Shown in pieces: positions 22,300 to 36,369 of a stretch of 64,000 nucleotides of DNA. This DNA is from Viscum album. Lineage: Eukaryota > Streptophyta > Magnoliopsida > Santalales > Viscaceae. Under the pieces are notes generated by a model. It was not told the origin of the DNA. It did not search any database and was given only the letters and a program-made list of their open reading frames with translations. How positions within the stretch are numbered: the first letter of the stretch is position 1; each line of letters starts with the position of its first letter. The stretch lies in NCBI GenBank assembly GCA_963277665.1, contig OY728123.1:631158915-631222914 (forward strand). Reading direction: 5' to 3'. The translations under genes and the position numbers were made by a program.

Positions 22300-23900
22300 A
22301 AATGGAAGAGTTAATGAACACTTGTGGTGTTGAGAATGTGTCTCAAATGACCTGAAGGATTCTAGAATTGAGAATATTAGAAATATGATTCATGTCCTAA
22401 GTCATGGTCAGAATATTCCATCCTACTTTTTGGGATTGTGCTGGGTTATGAGCCTGATTTACAATCGTTTCTAGAATATACTTATAATTGTTTGGTGTTG
22501 TAGGGATATGGTACCGCTGTTTAGAAGTTTCGTGAGTATGTCGATGGGTTGTCTCATTATAGATATGAATGTGAGCATGTCAAAGGAATTTTTAATTCCC
22601 TCATGGTGAGCCTTAATTAGGATGGGAGTGTGAGCGTGATCCCGTTCCTTTGGAATATACGTTGGTCTTTCCAGGATAAAGTATGAACCTACACCATGGT
22701 ATGTGTTGGTCTCACATGGTGAGATGAATTTGTAGAAATAATATAAGCCTTGTCTAGATATGGATTCCCTATAGTAATATGTAGATGGATATCCAAAATG
22801 GGAGAAGGGATATGAGCCTCCTCATGTATTTCCTTGGAATGATGTTGGTCCAGTCATTCGTCGGAGCATGTAGGAATATGTGTTGAGATTCCATGATCTA
22901 TTGGAATTTGGAAGATAGATTTACTGATTGAAATATGATCCAGTCCTGAGGATAGGTCCATTCTCAGTTGGTTATCCTCAGTCAGAATGGGGATATATGC
23001 ATGATCCTGGGCCTCTTGAGTTTGCTCCATGAATTTTTTAAGGGCAATATGAGCATGTCCTCTGGCATGTTCCCCTCTCACTTGGTGAGTCGTGACCGGA
23101 ATGGGGATATGATCCCAATCATGGGCCTTTGGAATATACCATCATACTTCTCTAACATGCATGTTCCCATATGCCATGGAATGTGATGACCTTACCTGGT
23201 GAGCCCCAGTTGGAATGGGAGTATGACAATAGTCTATTTCTTCTTCCTTTATCAGAGAATGTCGATAATCCTCTGAGATGGGAGAAAGAATTTGTGCTTT
23301 CTCTAGAACAACCGCTTTTTTATGATGATCATAGTTTTGAGTTGTCCTTATTGTTGGGATAGAAAGATAATCTAGTACCATTATCTAAAATTGTGCTAGA
23401 ATATTCCAGTGGATATCATCATCTCTTGCTAAAATTTATTGGCATTTTAGAAAAGTGTGTAAGGTATATAAGACTTCACATTTTCTTTATCCATAATGTA
23501 CTGAAATATATCTTTTATTGAAGTGGGAATATGATCCCACTTTTTCCCTCCTTGTGCCACTGGAATATGTAGATGGTCCTCATGAATGGGGGTACGGATA
23601 TGCTCCTCCTCCATACCTGCTATGGAAATATGTTTGTAGACATGTTTTGATTGAGAAAGTAAATTCCACTGCTTACTAGATGGTGTGAGAATATGTCACC
23701 ATACTTCGTCAGTTGGAGTGGGGAAAATGAGCCCTTTTTTAGATATCAAACACCATCCTCCTCAAATGATTCTTCATTGTAGATCATTCATATGCGTTAG
23801 AGGCGACAGTGTGCTGGGTTGCAGGCGACTGCTAGGTACTTGTGGGATGGTGTTGGTGACGGTGGTTGACAAGAACCCTCCTATGAGGCCCATGAACTAA
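22300..23900. repeat. Degenerate ~110-118-bp tandem repeat
   Basis: Recurrent block GGTGAGxC...(A/G)TTGGAATGGG(G/A)(A/G)TATGA(T)CC...GGGCCT..TGGAATAT, seen near 22611, 22975, 23082, 23200 and 23525. Clear neighbours are about 107 and 118 bases apart. On the minus strand part of it stays open (22854-23081 and 23142-23381) and reads as recurring HIPIPT-HQVR-like blocks. It may be a decayed repetitive coding region; I do not recognise it. Confidence 0.5.
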
Positions 23901-25560
23901 AAGGGTGTCGTACTGGGATTATTGATCCACCTTCAGTAGACATTGAAGGTTTTGTTTTTCACACTCTAGGGATAGGCACTCAAAGTGGTTGGTCGTGGAA
24001 ACAAGGTTCACCGGCTTAGCTGCATCTTTTCCTAGGTGATATGGACTTTCTAGTTCTCATGTTTGAAGGACCTCATAGGAAGATTCCATGGAACGAATAA
24101 TACCATATCAATGGTACTCATAAACCATCTTGTTTTCCACCTTCTGTGGAGCTGTTGAGTATGTGATATGGTCTTGCGACCCACAAGGTTTTCTACCACA
24201 TGTGATTTATCGAAGCCGACAAAGGTTGAAAAAGACATATTCCCGGGTTGGGATGATGTTTAGGAGAGTAGTATATGTTGTAATAAGTGAGTGACCAAGA
24301 CCCAACTATTCAGTTCTTTTGAATACAATATCCAATATACAGTTAGTTATACATGTTTTTTATTTATCATTATTGTGTAGATATTTCTACATCCACTATT
24401 TAAGGGTAAAGTCCATTGATTAATTATCGTATCAAATGGTTATAGCAGATCTCATGCTATAATATTTAACACTCTATAAACGACATATTATAGGAAAGTG
24501 ATAAAAAAATATTTATGACTCAGTATAGTAGTCATAATATGTCATCTATAGTGTGTTAATTATTCGGGGGCTAGGAGGTAATTTTGGGTACTTCATAAAC
24601 AAACTATATGTAGTTGAGGATATCCTCCCACTGGGGACTATTAATTTTCTTTATCTCTCCTATTCTCTCTCCCGCATTCTATAGAGAGGATCCAGATCTA
24701 GGTGCTCGTATCGATCTCCATGTCATGCATCGCAAGAAAGGTGATGTGGTGATTGTTGGAGCGTAGAAGGCATCGTCGAAACTCTGCGCCAGTAGACAGA
24801 TTTTGATGATTAATGCTCCTTCAGATTTTTGAAGCATGTGTGGAAATTCAAGAGGAATTCAACTTCAGATTATTTGAGTTGCGATTGCCAACAATGAGTA
24901 GACGTCGATCCCATATTCGGATCAAACAATATATTTATGGTTTAAATTTGGTGGTTAAAACTCTTTAGGTGAGATCCTTGGCTTAAAACGTGCAACGATT
25001 GGCCGACGTTAATGATTTCATGTAGATAATCAGTGAGATTTTTTAAAAATCCCATCTTTTGGGGATTCTGATGCATTCTCCATACCTTAAATCAGCATCC
25101 GAGGGATGCATGATAATTTTTAGTCTGAAAAGAATTAAATTTTCATTAAAAGTAATAAAGTGCATCGTTTCGATCCCAACCAGCAGTTCCAATCCCACCA
25201 TGTATAGCCATGTTATGGCCATTTAAATTTTAAATACGGATTGAAAACTCCTTTTATGGGTTAATTAAGAAGAAAAAATCTTTGAATATTTATTTTTTAT
25301 GATATCCCATAATTAGTTTATGAATAATCCGATCGCCGGTCGAATTTCTGATGGTCAGAATTGGAGTTGGGTTCGGTGATGACTATTCCACAAAAACTTG
25401 TGGAACACTTTTCAATTTTTTTTTTTTTTAATATAAACTTTTATGTTGTTTTTCCATGTTGGGTTATACACCGCTTCCTCTTAATGAGTCGTGGTCCAAC
25501 AATCTAACAAACACACACACACAAAAGGGGTGTGTGTTTTTCTAAAAATAGGCAGGTCAT
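23901..25560. other. No recognisable gene
   Basis: Moderately AT-rich. The stretch 24600-24740 (TCTCTCCTATTCTCTCTCCC, then GATCCAGATCTAGGTGCTCG) looks like an LTR leader, but no ends or duplication were found. A CA-rich hairpin lies at 25510-25539. Confidence 0.35.
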
Positions 25561-25564
25561 CCGG

Positions 25565-26440
25565 ACCCCCTCTTATTCCCCACTTTTCCGCAGCAGGTGT
25601 GTCCCAATGGCCACCATGCGGGGTCCTTGCATAGGATCCGCGCTAGTAGTGCACATCAATCCAAACCCATCCGGAGTAGCTTCTCGTGCCTCACTGTACC
25701 GCTTTGGATAGGTGGCTCTGTCTCCGCTTCCTCCCGCTAGAGTCCCCAGCCGGCCACCGCATCTGGAACTAGACTGAATCCCCTCAGCTGCGTCGGGCAT
25801 GTGTCGCACTAGCCCCGGCTCGACTAGGCCACCTCTCGTGACCGTCATCCGTCCTGTCGACCGACTCTGGTGCTCCCGACTCGCATGCTCCGAGGCAGCC
25901 GAAGGCACCGGCTCCAACGACCATCCCAGTTCTGGCTACTCCACCCGAGGTTGTTCCCCACTACTGCATTTATAGCTGCAGCCTAGCCCATAGTCTCCAG
26001 ACTTCTCCACATCGCGCCGAAACTATTGTTCCACGGCCAGGCCAAACCCGGGCCTGATCCACCGCCGGCCCGAATCAGATCCAGCCTGTGGTGACAAAGC
26101 TCGAACCAATCCGTACGCTGCTCTGCGCCATATCTGCTTTGTCGGAAAACCTGCCTATGATTTTGCCGACAGACCAACCCAACCCGAGCCCCTTTCCTTT
26201 CCCTCATGGCACCTGGATTAATCCTCAGTAACTACAGGGTGAAAAGTACTTTTTCTCATGTGCAGTTGGGTTTTTTTGCCCCAAAAGAGGCCTGGGCGGG
26301 TCCGCCCATCCCGGAACTGGAGTTGATTGGCCGGCCGGGCTCATAACAGCCCTGTATAGGGTCGAAACTGACTGGAATAGGCTTGCACCGGTTTTGCCAT
26401 ACCCGCGCTTTCCCTTCCTGGGGTTTTGGGGATCGATTAT
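25565..26440. other. GC-rich block without assigned function
   Basis: About 880 bases of clearly higher GC and CpG than either flank, with sharp edges. Minus frames at 25573-25917 (114 codons), 25983-26207 and 26225-26455 are open but are not joined and show no domain. Possibly an LTR leader/5' region or captured host DNA. I see no splice sites or motif that decide it. Confidence 0.35.
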
Positions 26441-26948
26441 TTCAAGTATATTCAAAAAATAATTATTTTAATTTCAGTTAAAAAATAAATTAATTTAAAA
26501 TTAAATTTGGTTTTAAAATTATTTTTATTAATAGTGACTTTAATTAATTTAATTTTGTTTGAAATTAAATTAATTAATTAAGTTAATTTTTATTTTTAAA
26601 ATTAAATTAATTAATGTGACTGAATGGCATATTTATTGAATGAAAAATATGAGTGGATTTTTAATTCAATAACATTCCCTCGAGAATATTTTAATCCATG
26701 TTTCATTTTGAATTCTATATTTATTATAAATATGAATGTTTAAATCATATTAGACTGATCATGATCACTTGGACTAACCAATGTATGTTTGGTGCATTTT
26801 TATTTATTTGTTTAATTGTTGCATGGTTTTGTGATAATTAATTTTATTTTATGGTATATCTGTGAATCGTATGAGTCATGATATGTATAAGGGCCTTTGT
26901 GCCCAATTTTAGAGTTGTATTTTATACTCCCTTGTTCTCCTCACTTGT

Positions 26949-27083
26949 GTGCAAGTATTTTTATATAATGAAAAGAGGATCAATGACACACTTCGTTCCA
27001 TGTTATGGCGACACAGCAGAGAGGAGTTTGATGCATTGAATGGGCAGGTGCTGCCATTCTATTCGCCAGTAACAGGACTCAAG
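26949..27083 (+). other. Exon-like segment ending in a strong splice-donor sequence
   Basis: A short open stretch (about 45 codons from ATG 26949) with a normal codon look: EEFDALNGQVLPF near its middle. It ends at ACTCAAG|GTAAGT at 27083, a very good plant 5' splice site. No family is recognised and no matching acceptor exon was found downstream. It could be a host-gene fragment, a retroelement leader, or chance. Confidence 0.25.
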
Positions 27084-27179
27084 GTAAGTTTGATACATTA
27101 TTCACTCAATGGATTAACCACTAGTATTGGCTCCTGTTCAAGTCATCATTTTCTTTTTTTATGGTTTATTATGTTGTGA

Positions 27180-29795
27180 ATGTTTAGTTTACACATGATC
27201 ACATGGAATAATAAACAATCATGCATTGATAAAATGAACTTGTTATGCAATGAATTTTTCTATTTATTGCATAGTTATTTGTGAGTGTGATCACATAGAT
27301 CATGCATCAAAAATAGAAAAATGATTTCCTTTGTCACATTAAAATACAAAACCATCAATGAAATATTAATACATTATTGCCTTCTATCATTCATATTTTA
27401 GTAAAACCGGGTGTTGGGGGTGCTGATCAGGCCATAACTAAAGGTACCTCTTATTATAGGGCAGTTCTTATGATAGTGGTGGATCAACATAACTAATGTG
27501 GTAGTGAGGATTCACTATATCTAACTCGTAATCATTTTAGAGGCAAGTGTTGAGTAAATCATCTTATGATTTTAGAAGTTGGGACATCACTCTAGAGATC
27601 AAGGGACTATGAGTTAATGCGGTTGGTCGGCCTGAATCCTACCTTGAACCCTCCTAGTTATAGCATGACAATTTATTACAAATTATGAGGGGAGATTCAA
27701 GTATCCATTCCACTAGAATACTCAACTAACATAATATTTTTATTCTAGTATTCCGGGTTTCTATAATTTGATAATAGAGTGGGAGACATTTAAATGATTT
27801 AATTAATTAATCAAAATGTATAAATCGGCAATCAATATTAAAAGTACTAATTTTATAGAATTTTATTTTTTGTAGAAAATGGCAAATTATACCCCAATAA
27901 ATACTATTATAAGTAAGGGACAACGGAAATGGACGCAATGGCCTGAGTATCCAATTGTACTACAGGTGCTTGCGGAAAATACTATGGTATTTGAAATTCA
28001 AGGTTCTAGTGCCCCCAATACCTATTAAACTACCTCATGAAGCTATGGTGAGAAATATTCTTACATGAGACTCATGTGTAAGCATTTGTTGGTTATGTCA
28101 TAATTCTATTATTAATATATGATGCTTGTCAACACATGTATCATATAATTTGTAGTCTCATCTTTAAGTAGTTCAAAAGGAGAAAGAGAAGCACAAATAT
28201 GTATAGGTAATGATTACAATAGATTAATGTAATTTGAAATACATATTATGATCTTCCAATACATCATATTCTAATTTAGCAATTTTCTCCTATCTTGTTT
28301 TAGGTTAAAAAATGAACAATATTAATTAAATTGTTAATTACTAATTTTGGTAAGGTTCTCAATGTAAATTAGAATATAAAAGGAAGTTCAGTCTTAATTA
28401 TTATGGCGAAAAAAAATTTAAAGTCAAGGAGAAAATTCTAATGGAAAGTAACTCTAGAAACACACTTGAAACGCCTTTCAATGAAATTATTTTGGTTAAT
28501 AAACAAGTGGTTATTTTCATCACATAATATAAAATAATAATATGTAGGTTTAATCGCAATGAACTGAATTAACGAACAAAGTTTTCACAACTTCTTCAGT
28601 TAATATTCAAAATTTAAAATAATGTTTCAATCATAATTCTTGTGTATTGAATACAATATGACTTTAACATGTGTGTATTATAATATGGTAACCATGTGTG
28701 TAAAATAAACACTACAAAAAATAAGTTGTGTTCTATAAGAAGATGAGAAAGGTTGAACGCTTAAGATGCACATGTAGTGGATCAAGATTGACTTGGGCCT
28801 TGTCAACGCTTAAGATGCACATGTAGTTGGTGTAAGAACTAGTTTTACAAGTTCATGTGGGACATGAGTGTTCTAGAGACACATACTTCGTAGGAAGGAT
28901 AAATCCATAATGATGGTTTTGGAATTCACTGCCATCAGTGAGCTATTATTCATTGAAAATAATAATTCCTGCATGTAAGCAGTATAGGACAATGAGCTAA
29001 GATTGACATGATCAATTAAAATTCAATAATGGATTACATTTATCAAAATGAAAAGGGACCAACAATTTTGACAAATATGGTCGATATCCAAATGTGATTA
29101 TACATGGATGGTACAAGCATAATACCAATAAGGCATGATTAGTTATACCAATTTGGTATACCTAAATCCATTAGAATTTTACTTGTTGTGTCTTCTTTCT
29201 ATAATCATATTATATTGAGCATTAGATTTCAAGATCACCAAACTTGGATGGTGTCAATATGAACCAACCAGAAAGGACTAGTCACATCACAAAATGCTAA
29301 TAATGGTTTCAAGTTACTGATATTTATTTTAGGACTGAATTAATCAATGGGATCACAAAATATTCATTTGTAATAAATATTTTCTATGTGTCTATTAGTG
29401 GTTCATGGGAGTGACTCTATTTTCCAAGTAAAATATTTTCAGCAACATATGAAAAAAAGTTATTGGTATTACCAGTTAGTTATGAATATAATGAAATAAA
29501 CTATTCTTCGATGATTGAATAAATGTAGAAACCAAAGTTATAGGGAATAATATCTATATAGTTAGATCTAAAGGTTTCTTGGACCCAGTCAATCTTACAT
29601 ATAATGATGTACTATTGAAAAATAAAAGTTAGAATAATTCATGTTATATTTTTTTCTAGTGTCACATGGAATAATATCTTGAGGTTGACATGTCTAGGAT
29701 ATGGGATGATATTGAGATGATAAATTAAAATCCACATGCTTAAATGATGGATCAATAACATATTCCATGATATGTATTAAAATTTATATTACCAA
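27180..29795. other. No recognisable gene
   Basis: AT-rich. A short open stretch at 27879-28028 (starting ATGGCAAATTATACC, ending TAA) follows a polypyrimidine-AG-like site and could be a decayed gag start, but support is weak. A 23-base direct repeat lies at 28756 and 28805. Confidence 0.35.
28756..28827. repeat. 23-bp direct repeat, 49-bp period
   Basis: AACGCTTAAGATGCACATGT followed by AGT occurs at 28756-28778 and again at 28805-28827 without mismatch. Confidence 0.85.
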
Positions 29796-32700
29796 TGTAA
29801 GGATCTCGACCCCAGTAGCTCAGATTTGATTCCTTTTCTTATTACAGTTGTATGATTACAAGGAATTCATAACCCAAAGGACCGAGTAGTTTATTACTTT
29901 TTGAAAACCAGAAACATACCTAAATTTTATATTATAACATTAAAAGGAAAAAAATATAAAGATTATATTGGAATTATCCATAACTCCTAGATTTTCCCTA
30001 AAAGTAATTCATAATATTCATCTTCGCATCCTTGGGGAAAATAGAACATAAGAAAGAGGTGAGCTCAGATGCTCAGAAAGGGTGAGTAATACTATAGAAG
30101 TTTTCATAAACATAAACATTAGGCTTGGTGAATTCCTAAAATCACGTCCCTTTAAAAATAAACTTGATCATAGGATGGTAGGAATAAAATCTAATTGAAT
30201 AATTCCATAATAAATCTTAAAATGGATATTCTAGTAGTCGAATAATCACATGTACCATCAATTACTAGTTTCATAATGAGGAAAATTCATAATGATGGAT
30301 ATCTAAAACATACATTTAAGGATTCATTACATGAATATATTATTATCAAGGATTCATTACAAGAATCTATTTTTAGCAAGGGTTCATACCTATAATCTAA
30401 TAAATGTCTAAGGAATCATCCAAAACTGAATTTTGTTTTCTCTTAGGAGACCTACCAATGCATCGAGGGGCTATATGGGGCACCTCCCATAACATTCTAA
30501 GTCCATTTCACTCTTCATATAAATGGGTCTAAAAATTTACAACATGAATATTCTAAATGTAAATAACTTCCCATAATCCTTATACGCAGTCACTAACCAA
30601 TATGAGAAGCATGGTGAATGTTTCATGATAACACGTCCACAGTCAAACCAGTCATAGAACATTTAAAAACATATGTTAGATGAAAATAATAATATATAAA
30701 TCTCAAATAAGAATAAAATTCTATATAAGTGTTGTAATAGATTAAAATACTCTAATTAAATCATTTACTAATTCATTAGAGAAATACCCCTTTTACTTAG
30801 AAAGGTAGAGTTATTTTGGAAAAATCATTTATTTATCATAATTATTTCTATAAAACCAGTAATGAACATATATATTTTCTCTTGAAAAAATTATTTATTT
30901 TATAAAAATAATGATGTCTTAAAATATATTATGGATGGTACATGACAATGGGTAACAAATCGAGACATTCCCTTTAATCAAGCTTGCATATTGGGGAGAA
31001 ATGAAAATAGAACCTTTAAAAAGATGTATTTCTTATAAAAAAGACTATATGATCTAGAAACATGATTTCCAAATGTATAAACACAATTTATAATAATAAT
31101 ATAAAAATGAATAATTACATTAGTGTATAAATAATTAAATCATAACTCGAATAAAAATGGAGGTTTAGGAAGAAAACCCTTACCACTTTGCAAACAATTG
31201 AACCTTATGCCCTATAAAATTGATTACAATCAAATAATAAATTTAATAAAATTAAGATAAAGAGAATAATGATATGTAACATCAATTTTATGTATACATA
31301 CATTAAATACAAGAATTTTTGGAGAGTGAGGCATATCTCATGGAAATGAAATTGATTTGAGAAAACCCCTACCTTATGTATGAATGCGTTCTTCACTTGA
31401 TCTTAAGTCCTAGAAAATAAAATTAAATATAATAATTAATTTGTTAAGAAACTTTTACACACGTATTTGATTTTTTATAATTTTATTAATTTCATTTATG
31501 GTCTTTTTGATGAGTGATATGATATAATTTTCTTCCTCGTAAGCGTTCATTTCCTTGGTTATCACGATTGGTATAGTTGTATATGATTATGGAATTTCAT
31601 GTGGATTGTGTATAATTTTCCAGAATTGAATTTATATGATATTAGTTAACATTAATAAGTTTAATGGTTATATATATCATTTTATTCTATTGTTTGAGGA
31701 TTAATAATTAGATAAGACATTTAGTGATAATCGTTTATATTATTACGACGTTTATTGATAATAATAAACTCATTTTGTTTTATCATTTAGTAGTATGTAA
31801 ATATGTAACATCCAATACATAATAAAGGATATAATAATTATATAATAATCTGTCTAGATAATAAATATTGTTTAATTACCATCTATTATGGATAAATTGA
31901 AGAACAAAAACCCATCATCCATGAAGGTCTTAAATCATCACCTCTCGGAAGATGAGAATGAAGTTTGAGTAAGTATATTCCACCAACATGATATCATTCC
32001 AGTATATAGATGATACTAGAGTTATCATTCTCATTTTTAAAGAGTATGTGAGGAGAGAATAATAAAATAAAATAACATTAAAATAAACTAAAAGGAAATG
32101 AACGAGGATTTTACCTATTGAATACTCCAGCTTGAGAACCTCCTTAAGGGGGTTAGTTCTAGTATATTCATAAGAAAAAGTTCTATTGGACATGGAGGAG
32201 AGGACTGTGAAGAGTATTAGGCATAAATTTGATAATTTTCAATGATTGGAAAGTTTTAGGAGAAGGTTTGGTGAGGGTGGTATTTATAGTGGAGGAGAGG
32301 GGTGATTTCTCAATATTTTATTCATTATTTTATTATTTTTCTCAAGAGAAGCAATAGTGTTGTTTCTTGTGACTATGTAAATTAATATGATCATGTGAGT
32401 TAGAAATAAGTTTTATTACATCATCCAAATGTCTCATATGAAACAATAAATCAGGTATTTATCATTTATCATAAATTATCACATTTTACTATTCAAAAAA
32501 ATTATTGTATTTTAGAAAAATCTCAAAAATTCCCCGTAACAATTTTCCAAAATATAGAATTTAGAAATGAACTCTATTTCATTAATTTATTTATCTAAAT
32601 ATGAGAAATTTAATTTTTAATTAAAACCATCATTTACTCAAAAAATATAGATTTTAAATCTATAGCTCATTTTATAACACATTAAAAAATTAACTAAAGT

Positions 32701-33680
32701 TTCATAAAATTATCCTAAATTTATTATAAAAAAATTTAAATATATGAACAAAATTTATATAATTTTTTTTATTTTAATTCATTTTATTAATTATAAAATT
32801 GTTATTAAATATTTATGTATTATAAAAATACCAACACTTAATTTATAGTTCTTTAAAATATTCAATTACGTATACTATGATATAAATACATGATATTTTT
32901 ATTTTTAAGGTTAATAAATTTTATTTATTCTCTCATGGTTGAGGTTAATATTAATTTGGATGATTTTCTATTCTTAAGGGTAACATTACAATTCAAAATG
33001 GTCTAGTTACTATTTACTAAAAATCAAGTATATCCTACCATACTCTAAATATCAAAGTAATCGCAACTGTATATGTCAGTTTATCAAAATTCTATTCAAA
33101 GAAGAGGAAAAATTATGCTTAATGTATATGTTATATCTATCTTGTTTAAATAATTCTAATAAATAATGTGAGGTTTCACAGAGACTCAATATCATGTGGA
33201 TTATATTATATGTTAAATTTATTTGTAAATCTCCTCCGAAACTCTCTAATGGATTCCCTTGATTTGAAGGTTTATGTGGGTAACCCTAAAAATATTCCAT
33301 ACCAATTTTTATATTGAAAGTTTATTAGTTCGGGAAATTTAAAAAAAAAAATTATTATATTAATTAATTTAAATATCAACCCATGACCACATCTAATCCG
33401 AACATCTGACACACCCCAATGTTATATCACACCTAGGGTAAAACCCATGTTCTAAAATCAACAACTACCCCAGATTTCTAATCTGATCCACCATTTAGAA
33501 GTTATTCCACTTTTATAGGAAAAATATGTTCAAGTGAATTTAATATATTTAATATATTACAGAGAAATTAATTCTAGGAACACTATGCCTAAAAATCTCA
33601 TTCCATCATTGCGCCAAGCTCCAATAATAATCCATACAATATTCCAAAACAGTACATGAAAAAATCAAAGTTGTTGGAAT
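29796..33680 (-). repeat. Old minus-strand Gypsy LTR, related to the 47-51.7 kb LTR
   Basis: The plus-strand edge TGTAAGGATCTCGACC at 29796 resembles the edge TGTCATGACCCGACCC of the better LTR at 47067. Inside, GGTGAG...GATGCTCAGAAAGGGTGAG near 30058 corresponds to the GGGTGAGTATA...CTCAGTAGGAT region there. At the other edge, CCTAGGGTAAAACCC and CCATTTAGAAGTTATTCCAC (33430-33510) match CTAGGGTAAAAACCCC and CCATTTAGGAGTTATCCCAT (51445-51525), and the match continues to about 33680. The copy is strongly AT-shifted by decay. The ends are approximate and no target duplication was found. Confidence 0.6.
32281..32288 (-). promoter_or_regulatory. Probable TATA box of the old minus-strand LTR
   Basis: TATAAATA on the minus strand, inside CACTATAAATACCACC, followed in the transcription direction by a purine/pyrimidine-biased stretch. 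It sits at the place expected for the LTR promoter. Confidence 0.45.
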
Positions 33681-35961
33681 CCATTATATGAACAACATCA
33701 TAACCAGTTCAAACAACATCAAACCATATTCTTTACCACAACAATGCGTGAGATAAAAAATTAATGTCCTTAGTATCACAGTAACTTCTCACCTTTAAAT
33801 ATTTTGAATACGTCTCTACAATACCATGAATAAAGAATAATGGTTTTGAAAATAGTAATCTAGGAATTTTATATTTCATCCACACACACACATCCATGAA
33901 AAAATTTTATGAATAAAATATATAATAATAAATTATACAAATGTTGACCACATTAAAAAGTCATTTACATAAAAAATCATTTTATAGAAAAAACATCTTC
34001 AATCAATGAAAAATATTGCAAAAATAAATCATTAAAATATAAAACAAATTCTGAAAAATAATAATTGTTCCACATAAATCATGTTTTTAAAATAAATAAA
34101 TGATCATAATTAGCCAACAAAGTATATTATATAATCTTATATCTTAGAATATATTTTATCTACCTTCCCTAACACGTTAGGATAAAATTACAAAGATTTT
34201 ATGTCCATGATTTCAAAAAAGGATAAATAAATTAGATCTAAATCAATTTAAATGATTAATGTAACCGTATTAAAATAAAAATAGATATGATATATCTCTA
34301 TATAAATCAATGAGAGACAATGATTGAAATCAATATGAACTTATTATAGATATTTCCAGATATCTGATATCAAATCCTCAATCTACACTAACTATCTATC
34401 AAATAAATTCGCCTAGACCTCCAAAATCACCCTAGGATTCCTAATTGAAAGTAAAATACATCATTAACAGAATAATAATGTGTTTTTAAGAGTTTCTAGA
34501 AGTTTATGGTGATTATTCATAGTTTTATAATTAATGTATGGTATCATTGAAAGTTCTCTACGAAAATGTAAGAGACCCTTTATTTCCCATTAACCCCTTG
34601 ACCATAATGTATTATATAACTACAAAGACTCTGATGCCCTATAAAGATACCCTGGAACCTCAGTAAAAATTCTTCAAACAACCCTTATAATTTCAAATTA
34701 CCAGTAAAATTCAATGCTATGGTAAAAATAAAATTATTAACTAAAGGTGCGATCAAATTTAATTTTGATACAATATAACCATCCATTTCATAAAATTAAA
34801 TGAAACAAATCTATGTGACAACCTGTAAACATCATGTTTTTTCTTATAATTATTAATAATGGAATCAATAGCATGTTCCCTAAAGCAAGTGGGTTGCTAT
34901 AGGACTTTCTATCCCTAAATTTTCACTAGGTACTCTAAATAGAAAAAATTTATAGACACTACCATTACATCTCAACTTCCATATCCCACAAATCTTATTA
35001 TATAATTATATAGTACCAAAATAACAATACTAATTGAATACTATATACCATATATATCTTCTCTCCATTACACATAATCTAAATAGGCATCTCTAGAATA
35101 AATTCATCAAGATATAACTTGATTATGCCCCAACATAAGATATTAGTTTGGTCTAATTGAAACATATTAAATTAAGAAACATGGAATTCCTCATATATCA
35201 TTGAATAAAATGTTGGAAAATACAATTGTTAATTCAAATTTATAATCCTCTTAATTATTTCTAAAGGAACCTTATGAAACTTATAATTTATAAAAAATCA
35301 TTCTATAATTGATTCATTATATCTCTATTATTTTCATAAGCATTGGTTATCTATTTAGTTTTTAAAAAACATTTTATGTTTTTTTATAATTATGAACACT
35401 TTTTAATAATGTGATTATATTAATTTATTCATATTGTAGACTTAATTTGTGAAAGATGAACCATAAATCATACATTTTTATGATGTTTACATGGGAAGAG
35501 ATTGAACAGAGCTATAAGATATTGAATAAAATATAGATTAATGAAGTTTAGAGCATATCACCCAAATCATTGAATCAAAATAGGAATCAAATTTCACATG
35601 GAGTGGTTTCATGTACATAGATATTGATATTTGTTTTTATATAATAAATATAGGGGTTAGGTAAATGTAATATATGATAAAATATTACAAATTAAATTAT
35701 ATTTAATTTTTATAATTTATATTATTTAATTTTCTTTTTTCAAACAATGTTCACATTTAATAAAATTTTCCTAAGATAGAAAACCATCAGTGTTACATTG
35801 GTAGTGGGGTAGTGGAACTGACCATGTATTTATAGTATTCTTAATAATATATTATAGTTCATTATTTATCTACAATATGATTGTATTGTAATGAATTGTT
35901 TGATTATAGAATAGTGACTATGCATATTCCTCATTTCATTCTAATGTGATCTTTTTGATTC
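33681..35961. other. No recognisable gene
   Basis: Very AT-rich, no open frame of note, no clear repeat. Probably long-decayed transposon DNA. Confidence 0.4.
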
Positions 35962-35966
35962 ACTAT
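35962..35966. repeat. Target-site duplication ACTAT, left copy
   Basis: ACTAT before TGTAACGACCC, repeated at 45883-45887. Confidence 0.92.
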
Positions 35967-36362
35967 TGTAACGACCCAACTCTTTGGAAAAGGTACAGAT
36001 TGTTAGTTTTTCTTTAAAATCTTTCATTTAATCTTGTATAATGTGTGTAACATCTTAAGGAAGGTTTGGGAAGTGTCTGGGGTTGGTTTGGAGCCCTAGA
36101 GTTTGAGAAATGGGCTTGCAGACAATGGCGCACAACCCGTGCATGGCCTGTGCATGGTTTCAGACAAACCGTGCGGCCTTTGGTCTGGAGGCAGGAAGAT
36201 GCACATGGGTTGCATATGGTTTGGGTAAACTGTGCAACTAAACCGTACGTCCCTTGGTCATAAGGTAGTGAGGTGTTCATGGTTTGCGCATGATTTGGTA
36301 AAACGTGCGCCTAAACCGTGCGACCCTGATCTGGGTAAAAATTACCATTTTTCCCTTAATTC

Positions 36363-36369
36363 TATTTAA
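36363..36369 (+). promoter_or_regulatory. Probable LTR TATA box, TATTTAA
   Basis: CTATTTAAGCC, kept in both LTRs (also 44052-44058), followed by a C/T-rich stretch where transcription could start. Confidence 0.5.

Noticed and set aside
28710..28778. CACTACAAAAAATAAG at 28710 with TGTAGTG near 28773, looking like a tiny CACTA element
   Set aside because: No motif array, no 3-bp duplication, and the right side belongs to the 23-bp direct repeat. The match is too short to call.
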